Origin: Flavobacteriales bacterium
GTDB taxonomy: Bacteria; Bacteroidota; Bacteroidia; Flavobacteriales_E; Vicingaceae
DNA: 12,749 nt
Reading direction: 5' to 3'
NCBI GenBank assembly: GCA_020635815.1
Contig: JACJZB010000016.1
Coordinates: 1-12,749, forward strand
A model generated the notes under the pieces. The model did no database searches. It had not been told where the DNA came from and was given only the letters and a program-made list of their open reading frames with translations. Positions 4,927 through 11,231 of this stretch are shown here, piece after piece. Within the stretch, counting starts at the first letter, position 1. Each line of letters opens with the position of its first letter. Both the position numbers and the translations under genes were made by a program.

Positions 4927-5979
4927 ATGATACAACAATCCATAAAAGGCAGAGGAAGTCAAATCCAAGTAAACAACCGATTTTTTAAAACTCAATATGT
5001 AAATGAACACCTTGAGGGAATAGATGTTCCTTTTTTGGAAAACACAAAAACACAGTATATAGCAGAACATCCTAAAAAGATAGTAAACAAGGTTTATAGT
5101 CCTACTGTTCCTTTTATGTATTCAATGAATCCCTATCAAGGTTGTGAACACGGCTGCGTGTATTGTTATGCTAGAGAAAGCCATCAGTATTGGGGTTATG
5201 GTGCAGGGTTAGATTTTGAACGTAAAATTATTTACAAACCCGAAGCTCCTAAGTTATTAGAAAAACAATTCAATACTAAAAAATGGATAGTTAGCCCAAT
5301 TATGTTGTCTGGAAATACCGATTGCTACCAACCCATTGAACGAAAGTTACAAATTACGAGAGAATTGTTAAAGGTTTGTTTAAAATACCAACATCCTGTA
5401 AGTATTATTACCAAAAATTCTTTAATTCAACGAGATATCGATTTATTGATACCATTGGCTAAACTTAACCTGGTGCATGTAAGTTTAAGCATCACCTCGT
5501 TTGATAATGAATTAAGAAGTGTATTAGAACCAAGAACAGCTTCTGTTCAAAAAAAATTGGAAACCTTAGAAATGCTTGCCGCCAACAACATTCCTGTAAA
5601 TGTTATGGTTGCTCCTATTATACCCGGCTTAAACAGCCATGAAATACCAAACATTGTTAAAAAAGTAGCTGAATTAGGTGCTTTGTCGGTTGGTTATACC
5701 ACAGTTCGTTTAAACGGAGAAATTGCAGAGATTTTTGAAAACTGGATAAGAACTACTTATCCTGATAGAGCTGATAAAGTATTGAATCAAATTAGAGAAA
5801 TTAACAATGGCAATTTACACAGTAAAGGAAAAAACCGAATGAAATTGCATGGTGAAACATCTTATATGATTAAAAATATGTTTGATGTAGCCCGAAATAA
5901 ATACTTAAAAGATAGAGTTTGGCCAGCCTATAATTTAAAAGCTTTTTGCCGACCAAGCGAACAGTTGAGTTTGTTTTAA
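4927..5979 (+). CDS. PA0069-family radical SAM protein (SplB-like)
   Basis: This is a 350-aa protein with an ATG at 4927. The radical SAM cysteine motif is CEHGCVYC (Cys73, Cys77, Cys80), which is CX3CX2C and binds a 4Fe-4S cluster and S-adenosylmethionine. It is preceded by the family-typical N-terminal region (IKGRGSQIQVNNRF) and PYQGCEHGC. Later conserved blocks include SGNTDCYQPIERKLQITRELL and APIIPGLNSHEI. This matches the PA0069 family in COG1533, related to spore photoproduct lyase but of unknown substrate. The length is normal. The gene lies divergent from an autocleavable-type repressor, a fitting context for a DNA-damage or stress-inducible role, though this is inference. Its TAA overlaps the stop of the convergent MOSC gene, and no terminator lies between them. 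A -7-like TAACTTTA lies in the upstream gap. Confidence 0.88.
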   Translation: MIQQSIKGRGSQIQVNNRFFKTQYVNEHLEGIDVPFLENTKTQYIAEHPKKIVNKVYSPTVPFMYSMNPYQGCEHGCVYCYARESHQYWGYGAGLDFERKIIYKPEAPKLLEKQFNTKKWIVSPIMLSGNTDCYQPIERKLQITRELLKVCLKYQHPVSIITKNSLIQRDIDLLIPLAKLNLVHVSLSITSFDNELRSVLEPRTASVQKKLETLEMLAANNIPVNVMVAPIIPGLNSHEIPNIVKKVAELGALSVGYTTVRLNGEIAEIFENWIRTTYPDRADKVLNQIREINNGNLHSKGKNRMKLHGETSYMIKNMFDVARNKYLKDRVWPAYNLKAFCRPSEQLSLF

Positions 5980-6422
5980 GCCCTTTCCATTAAAGTAACT
6001 GTATCACCTTCATGAATCATTCCATCGCTTAATACTTTTCCAGTTACACCACCTCTCCAGTTTGGAGTTAGTGCATTTTTTAAGCCTGCCGAAACAGTAT
6101 CCATTTTGTTTCCGGGTTTTAATTCTGCTGTAATTTCAATATAAAACTCACCAATCTTTAAAATATCTCCTACAGAATCTACTAAATCAACACCTTCAAC
6201 TAAAACATTAACCTCTCTTTTTGTCCAATGCAATTTACGATTAAGCTCCGCACAAACTTCGTCCCAGCTTTCTAACGACATTATAGAAACCTGTCTATCA
6301 TCTTTTTTTATTCCACGATAATCATCTCCAATACCTTTTTCTATCGACGCTTTTGCTGAGGCATAAACTACCATGTCTGATCCTGGTTTTTCTTTACCAG
6401 CTATTCCTATTACTTTTCCCAT
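5976..6422 (-). CDS. MOSC domain protein lacking the conserved cysteine
   Basis: The open frame extends to 6446, but the ATG at 6420-6422 (MGKVIGIAG) is the natural start; the eight extra residues MFYFYFRT do not fit the family. The 148-aa product is a single MOSC domain: a YRGIKKDDRQVSIMS block, TKREVNVLVEGVDL, IKIGEFYIEIT-type strands and the C-terminal WRGGVTGKVLSDG...GD block. MOSC domains occur in molybdenum cofactor sulfurases and related sulfur-carrier proteins, where a conserved Cys in a 'PC..M' motif is thought to carry sulfur. Here the motif reads KPGNKM, with Gly104 in place of the Cys, and the only cysteine in the protein is Cys57, elsewhere in the fold. It may therefore be non-sulfurating or have a different role. 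The last bases overlap the convergent radical SAM gene. Confidence 0.85.
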   Translation of the reverse strand: MGKVIGIAGKEKPGSDMVVYASAKASIEKGIGDDYRGIKKDDRQVSIMSLESWDEVCAELNRKLHWTKREVNVLVEGVDLVDSVGDILKIGEFYIEITAELKPGNKMDTVSAGLKNALTPNWRGGVTGKVLSDGMIHEGDTVTLMERA

Positions 6423-6509
6423 AGTGCGAAAGTAAAAATAAAACAATTAAAAATTATGCACGATAGCGGTTTGTTTTATCAGATTTATATTCTACAGACG
6501 TAAAAAACA

Positions 6510-6517
6510 TACCTTTG
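6510..6517 (+). promoter_or_regulatory. -7 box TACCTTTG upstream of the Dus gene
   Basis: TACCTTTG is an exact TAnnTTTG match, 35 bases before the GTG start at 6553. The -33 element is not clear at 17-23 bases upstream. It lies in the 130-bp gap between the divergent MOSC and Dus genes. Confidence 0.5.
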
Positions 6518-6552
6518 TTACAGTAAAATTTTATCTAAAAAGAATAATTTTA

Positions 6553-7503
6553 GTGAATCACACACTACTTTCATCGCCTCTCCAAGGATTTACCGATTAT
6601 AGGTTTAGAAATGCTTTCAATAAATATTTTGGAGGTATCGACACATTTTATACGCCTTACATCCGTTTTAACGGAAAAATGGAAATAAAACCTGCTTTTG
6701 AGCGTGATATTTTACCAAAAAACAATACCGTAAAAGAACTTATTCCTCAAATAATGACCAATGATGCTGATGAGTTTTTGTTTGTAGCAAAATATGTACA
6801 GCAATTTGGCTACAAAGAACTCAATTGGAATTTGGGTTGTCCCTACCCTATGGTAACTAACCGATGTTTAGGCTCTGGTTTAATTAATGATGCAAAACGA
6901 ATTGATGCTATTTTAAATAAAGTTCATGCCGAAAGCAATATCATTGTTTCCATGAAAATGAGAATGGGTTACGATAATCCAACAGAAATTTTAGAGGTAT
7001 TCCCACTTTTAGAAAAATATCCCATTAAAAATATTGCTATCCATGCTCGTATTGGTAAACAGTTGTACAAAGGTGGTGTTGATTTAGATTCGTTTCAACG
7101 ATGTTTGGAGCATACCAACCATAAAATATACTACAATGGTGATATTACATCTGTTAATGCTTTTAATGAGTTGAAAAATCGTTTTCCAACAATTAATCAT
7201 TGGATGATTGGTAGAGGTTTAATTGCTGACCCTTTTTTACCCAATATGATTAAAAATAATACAACTAAGTATCCCGAAAACAGATTAGAAATATTTAGTA
7301 AATTTCACGATACTTTATTCGATGAATTTAGTCAGGCTTTATCAGGTGATAGTCATACCATTTTAAAAATGATGCATTATTGGGAGTATTTCGCCCCCAC
7401 CTTTATCAACCCTAAAAAAGTATTTAAAAAGATAAAAAAAGCCAAAAATATTACTGCATACGAAGATGCTGTTAAAAGTATTTTTGATACCGAAAATAGT
7501 TAA
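6553..7503 (+). CDS. tRNA-dihydrouridine synthase (Dus family)
   Basis: This is a 316-aa FMN enzyme that reduces uridines in the tRNA D-loop or neighbouring positions using NAD(P)H. It starts with GTG (6553-6555): no ATG occurs upstream in frame, and the family N-terminus (LLSSPLQGFTDYRFRN) begins at once after it. The catalytic loop WNLGCPYPMVTNRCLGSGLI contains the proton-donor Cys96. Lys135 in SMKMRMG and His164-Arg166 in IAIHAR correspond to the FMN and RNA contacts of the family, and IGRGLIADPFL is the C-terminal part of the barrel. A helical RNA-binding domain follows (about residues 240-316). Length and motifs are complete. I cannot assign which uridine it modifies. It is followed after 72 bp by the sensor kinase gene on the same strand. 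Confidence 0.92.
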   Translation: MNHTLLSSPLQGFTDYRFRNAFNKYFGGIDTFYTPYIRFNGKMEIKPAFERDILPKNNTVKELIPQIMTNDADEFLFVAKYVQQFGYKELNWNLGCPYPMVTNRCLGSGLINDAKRIDAILNKVHAESNIIVSMKMRMGYDNPTEILEVFPLLEKYPIKNIAIHARIGKQLYKGGVDLDSFQRCLEHTNHKIYYNGDITSVNAFNELKNRFPTINHWMIGRGLIADPFLPNMIKNNTTKYPENRLEIFSKFHDTLFDEFSQALSGDSHTILKMMHYWEYFAPTFINPKKVFKKIKKAKNITAYEDAVKSIFDTENS

Positions 7504-7575
7504 GGTATAGTTACTTTAAAAATTGTAACCATAATTTTATTTATTTTTACTAAACCAATTGATTTAATTCATTCT

Positions 7576-8739
7576 ATGAAAGACTCCACTTCATTGTATC
7601 AGAAATTTAAAGTGGGAGAAAATCCATTAACTGAAGCTGAATGCCTTGATTTACTTAATTATTTAGAGCAACGAATAGATACTTTAGAACTTCAAAATGA
7701 ACAATTAATTAATTCAAATTATCGTGCTAGTGAGAGTGAATCTAAATACAAATCGTTGTTTGAGATGTCGGATGATGCTATTTTGGTAATTGAAAACGAT
7801 CGATTTGTAGATTGCAATCACGCAGTAGTAAAAATGCTTGGTTACAAAACCAAAGAAGAATTATTAAACACCCACCCATCTGAATTATCGCCAGAAAAAC
7901 AACCTGATGGTAGATTATCGTTTGAAAAAGCAGAGGAAATGATGTCGCTTGCTTTGCAAAAAGGAAGTCATCATTTTGAATGGACACATACTAGAGCAAA
8001 TGGAGAAAGTTTTCCTGTAGAAGTATGGTTATCAAAAGTAGAATTTAATGATAAAATATTAATCAACACCATTTGGAGAGATTTAACTGAAAAAAAGAAG
8101 ATTGAATATACTATTCTTAAAAACATTGAGGAAAAAGAAATACTTCTTAAAGAAATACACCATCGAGTAAAGAATAATTTGCAAATTATTACCAGTTTGC
8201 TAAATCTACAAACCAATAACATCGAAAACGAACATATAAAAGCTATTCTTTTTCAGAGTAAAACTCGAATTGAGTCGATGTGTAAAGTGCATGAGATGCT
8301 ATATAGCACCAATGATTTGTCAGGAATTAATTATGGTGATTATTTACACGATTTGTTAGAAAAGTTGATTTTAAACGCAAAAGGAGAACTTTCAAAAATA
8401 ACATTGAATTTAGATGTTCAACAGCTCTTTTTAAATATAAATACTGCCATACCTTTAGGATTATTAATAAATGAATTGGTTACTAATACATTAAAATATG
8501 CTTTTCCGAACGATGAAAAAGGAATTATTACAATAAAACTTAATGCTATTAGTGCTACTCAATTTAAGCTTTATTATAGTGATAACGGTATTGGTTATTC
8601 TCGAGATTTATTATTTAGAACCTCAAAAAGTTTGGGGTTTCAACTAATCGAAAGTTTAACAGAACAATTAAATGGTAAAATTGAGCGAGATTTCAACAAT
8701 CCTGGAACCCACTACATCTTGACATTTGAAAAATTATAA
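7576..8739 (+). CDS. Soluble PAS / HisKA_2-type sensor histidine kinase
   Basis: This is a 387-aa protein with no membrane segment or signal peptide, so it is cytoplasmic. An N-terminal helical coiled region (residues 20-56) leads into one PAS domain (about 57-175: SKYKSLFEMSDDAILVI...WRDLTEKKK). Then come the HisKA_2 dimerisation domain and an HATPase_c domain. EIHHRVKNNLQ contains the likely phospho-acceptor His195. NELVTNTLKYAF (Asn299, Asn304) is the N-box, DNGIG (Asp336) the G1 box and SLGFQLIESL the G2-like box. No response regulator is encoded nearby, so it is an orphan kinase. A weak promoter (TTG, 16 bases, TATTTTTA) lies in the 72-bp gap upstream. The stop is three bases before the VOC gene, so the two are very probably co-transcribed. 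The sensed ligand is unknown. Confidence 0.9.
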   Translation: MKDSTSLYQKFKVGENPLTEAECLDLLNYLEQRIDTLELQNEQLINSNYRASESESKYKSLFEMSDDAILVIENDRFVDCNHAVVKMLGYKTKEELLNTHPSELSPEKQPDGRLSFEKAEEMMSLALQKGSHHFEWTHTRANGESFPVEVWLSKVEFNDKILINTIWRDLTEKKKIEYTILKNIEEKEILLKEIHHRVKNNLQIITSLLNLQTNNIENEHIKAILFQSKTRIESMCKVHEMLYSTNDLSGINYGDYLHDLLEKLILNAKGELSKITLNLDVQQLFLNINTAIPLGLLINELVTNTLKYAFPNDEKGIITIKLNAISATQFKLYYSDNGIGYSRDLLFRTSKSLGFQLIESLTEQLNGKIERDFNNPGTHYILTFEKL

Positions 8740-8742
8740 CTC

Positions 8743-9120
8743 ATGTTTATTACTGAATTCATTTTGTACGTTGCCGACCAAGAAAAAAGTAAAAATTTCT
8801 ACCAACAATTATTGTTGATCGAACCCTCATTACATGTTCCAGGCATGACAGAATTTACCTTAACAGACAATTGTAAACTTGGGCTAATGCCGGAAAATGG
8901 TATTGTAAAAATATTGGGAAATAGAACTCCACACCCCAATACTGGAAATGGTATACCAAGGTGTGAATTGTATTTAAAAGTAAAACATGCTACTGAATAT
9001 TTGAATAGAGGAATCAAATTGGGCGCTACTGAAATTAGCCCTTTTATTCAAAGAGATTGGGGTGATAAAGTTGGATACATTAGTGATTTAGATGGACACA
9101 TTATAGCTTTTGCCGAATAA
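8743..9120 (+). CDS. VOC superfamily (glyoxalase/bleomycin resistance-like) protein
   Basis: This is a 125-aa protein with an ATG at 8743, three bases after the kinase stop. It has the paired beta-alpha-beta-beta-beta layout of vicinal oxygen chelate proteins: FILYVADQEKSKNFYQQLL at the N-terminus, a central RCELYLKVKHATEYL strand-helix, and YISDLDGHIIAFAE at the C-terminus. The expected first metal-ligand His is not evident; Glu5, Glu75 of RCELYLKV and the final Glu are candidates, so metal binding is uncertain. Members of this superfamily include glyoxalase I, dioxygenases and antibiotic-binding proteins, and the substrate cannot be told from sequence. It probably lies in one operon with the kinase and MiaE; the gap to miaE is 14 bp. 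Confidence 0.85.
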   Translation: MFITEFILYVADQEKSKNFYQQLLLIEPSLHVPGMTEFTLTDNCKLGLMPENGIVKILGNRTPHPNTGNGIPRCELYLKVKHATEYLNRGIKLGATEISPFIQRDWGDKVGYISDLDGHIIAFAE

Positions 9121-9134
9121 AAAAACATGAATTT

Positions 9135-9716
9135 ATGCTTGGATTAAAACTAGAAACCGACCCACGTTGGGTAAACATTGTAGAATCGAATATTGAAGAA
9201 ATTTTAACTGACCATGCGTGGTGTGAGCAGAAAGCTGCTACCAATGCCATTACCATTATATCGTTAAACTCCGAACATACTGATTTAGTAACCGATTTAT
9301 TAGCTCTTGCTCAAGAAGAATTGCAGCATTTTGAAATGGTACATGAAATAATTAAGAAACGTGGCTATACTTTGGGGCGTGAGCGTAAAGATAGCTACGT
9401 AAATGAATTGTTTAAGTTTATGATTAAAGGTGGTAACCGTCAACAAAGTTTGGTAGATCGATTGTTGTTTTCTGCGATGATAGAAGCCAGAAGCTGTGAG
9501 CGCTTTAAACTATTGTCAGAAAAAATTAACGACCCAGAATTAGCCAAATTTTATCACGATTTAATGATAAGTGAAGCAGGACATTATACCACTTTTATAG
9601 GGTTTGCAAGAAAATATGGAAAAGGATTAGATGTTGATAAACGTTGGAAAGATTTAATTGAATTTGAAGGCGAAGTGATTAAAAACTACGGAAAATCGGA
9701 AACTGTTCATGGTTAA
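9135..9716 (+). CDS. miaE: tRNA-(ms2io6A)-hydroxylase MiaE
   Basis: This is a 193-aa, all-helical, ferritin-like di-iron monooxygenase. MiaE hydroxylates the isopentenyl group of ms2i6A at position 37 of tRNAs that read UNN codons. The start is the ATG at 9135 (MLGLKLETDPRW); the nearby ATG at 9127 is out of frame. Iron ligands are visible as two E...ExxH sets: Glu31 in WCEQKAA, then Glu62-x-x-His65 in QEELQHFE, and Glu117 in MIEARSCERF, then Glu147-x-x-His150 in SEAGHYTTF. WCEQKAATNA and GNRQQSLVDRLL are typical of the family. The gene is complete. It follows the VOC gene by 14 bp and ends four bases from the convergent DUF4403 gene, with no hairpin between. MiaA and MiaB, which make its substrate, are not in the window. 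Confidence 0.93.
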   Translation: MLGLKLETDPRWVNIVESNIEEILTDHAWCEQKAATNAITIISLNSEHTDLVTDLLALAQEELQHFEMVHEIIKKRGYTLGRERKDSYVNELFKFMIKGGNRQQSLVDRLLFSAMIEARSCERFKLLSEKINDPELAKFYHDLMISEAGHYTTFIGFARKYGKGLDVDKRWKDLIEFEGEVIKNYGKSETVHG

Positions 9717-9720
9717 CCTA

Positions 9721-11115
9721 TTATTTCAACCCATCAATAGCTACATCAATTTTACCATTTATATTTAAAAAAGCAAGAATTGCTTTATTGGTCAACTGAA
9801 TTTTTTTAAACTCAATATCACCAATTTCACCATTTACATAAACGCCTTGCATTGGCGAATAATTTTGGGTGTATTTTTGCATTTCTTGTTTCGCTTCGTC
9901 AAGGTTGGTTGCTATTGAATACCTACAAGCTTCTCTAATTTTTTTCAACACAAAACTTGATGCTAACCAATTTGCGGATTTCAACAATTTGCTTTTTGTA
10001 TCCAACACATAATCCAATTCATCAAAATACAGTTCCTTAGTAGTTTCGTTATATTGCGGAAACCCTGTTAAATAAATGGTTCCGTTTACACTCCCAAGTA
10101 AATCTAATGCAATAACCAATTTTGAATCTTTTTGCCAAATGGCAATACTTTTTACAGTTACTTTCTTTTTACCTTCTCCAAATTCTTGGTCTTTAAAATT
10201 TTTCATCATCAAATTTGTAGCTTCTTTATAGGTAGAAACAGCTACAATGTTGGCATTTATTTTATCGGGCATTTTAGAAACAGGTTTTAACACGATATCA
10301 TTTCGGTCAAATTTTGGTTCAGGTTGTTGTCCAATTAGTGTTTCGATATAACATTTTAAGCCCATGTTTAAACTAATTACACTGTTTTCTAAATTTGATT
10401 TTGTAGTATATAATTCTATTGGAACAATCCTTAACCAACTTTGGTATTCTGAACTTATTTCTGAGGGAGTTGAAATTTTATCTAAGGCATCTAAAACATG
10501 AGGTTTAAAATCCATTGATTCTTTTATCGCATCATCAATACTTTTTTCAATATCCTTTTTAAACAATCGTATTGCAGGGTTAATTAAATATGTAATGGCT
10601 ATATTCTTTCCTGCAATATTTATCGTTGGCGAATAGGTCCAATCTAACGATTTTAGTTCGGTTTGAGTGTTTAAATTCCAATTAACCAATCCAACATTAC
10701 TAACCAAAGTAACTGTCCCGCTTAAATCGATGTCACGAGTATCATACATGGAAATTCCAAACTTGCTAAATCCATAGCGATACTTAACAAGTACTTTTAA
10801 AGGTAAGGTTGTTTTTATTTTTCCTTCTTGCTGATTTTCGAGTATTATTGGGGCCAACTTCCAAATTTTAACAGCAATGTCATCATCTTCAATATTGTTA
10901 TCTTCATAAATTAAGCCGTGAAGCAATTTATTAATTTGATGTTCCACATCTTTAAGTTTAATACTAATAGGCAGACTAATAAAAGAAGGAGTGTTATCGT
11001 ATACCAAAGGACTAGCATCATCTGGTTCTGGTTTAATGGCTTCAATTTTTTTAACCGACGAACAACTCGATAGAAGAACAACTATTAACAAGAATAAAAA
11101 AACAAGTTTGTTCAT
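9721..11115 (-). CDS. DUF4403 family lipoprotein
   Basis: The frame opens at an ATG at 11122-11124 (MLAM...), but the ATG at 11113-11115 gives the cleaner signal MNKLVFLFLLIVVLLSSC. The protein is then 464 aa, with lipobox LSSC and Cys18 as the lipidated residue. The mature part matches the DUF4403 pattern: SLPISIKLKDVEHQINKLL, KIWKLAPI, LPLKVLVKYRYG, WNLNTQTELKSLDW, GKNIAITYLINPAIRLFKKDIE, and a repeated second half with IYLTGFPQYNETTKELYFDELDY. The alternating strands and helices suggest a lipid-binding-like tubular fold; this structural idea is an inference. Function is unknown. It is anchored in the outer or inner membrane on the periplasmic side. It is divergent from the U32 gene across about 116 bp and convergent with miaE. 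Confidence 0.85.
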   Translation of the reverse strand: MNKLVFLFLLIVVLLSSCSSVKKIEAIKPEPDDASPLVYDNTPSFISLPISIKLKDVEHQINKLLHGLIYEDNNIEDDDIAVKIWKLAPIILENQQEGKIKTTLPLKVLVKYRYGFSKFGISMYDTRDIDLSGTVTLVSNVGLVNWNLNTQTELKSLDWTYSPTINIAGKNIAITYLINPAIRLFKKDIEKSIDDAIKESMDFKPHVLDALDKISTPSEISSEYQSWLRIVPIELYTTKSNLENSVISLNMGLKCYIETLIGQQPEPKFDRNDIVLKPVSKMPDKINANIVAVSTYKEATNLMMKNFKDQEFGEGKKKVTVKSIAIWQKDSKLVIALDLLGSVNGTIYLTGFPQYNETTKELYFDELDYVLDTKSKLLKSANWLASSFVLKKIREACRYSIATNLDEAKQEMQKYTQNYSPMQGVYVNGEIGDIEFKKIQLTNKAILAFLNINGKIDVAIDGLK

Positions 11116-11231
11116 AGCCAACATGATGAGTTAATAACGCTACGAAATTAAATAATACTCTACCAACTTTAATTTTTCAAATCCAATTTATTATTCGATT
11201 GTATTAAATTATTTAGGATTTTTGTAACTGT

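Noticed and set aside
4873..5070. Minus-strand open frame overlapping the radical SAM start
   Set aside because: It is antisense to the 5' part of a well-supported gene and spans the divergent promoter region, with no protein-family pattern.
7778..8222. Two minus-strand open frames within the sensor kinase gene
   Set aside because: Both are antisense shadows of a complete PAS/kinase coding sequence.
8799..9017. Minus-strand open frame of 72 codons
   Set aside because: Antisense shadow of the VOC protein gene.
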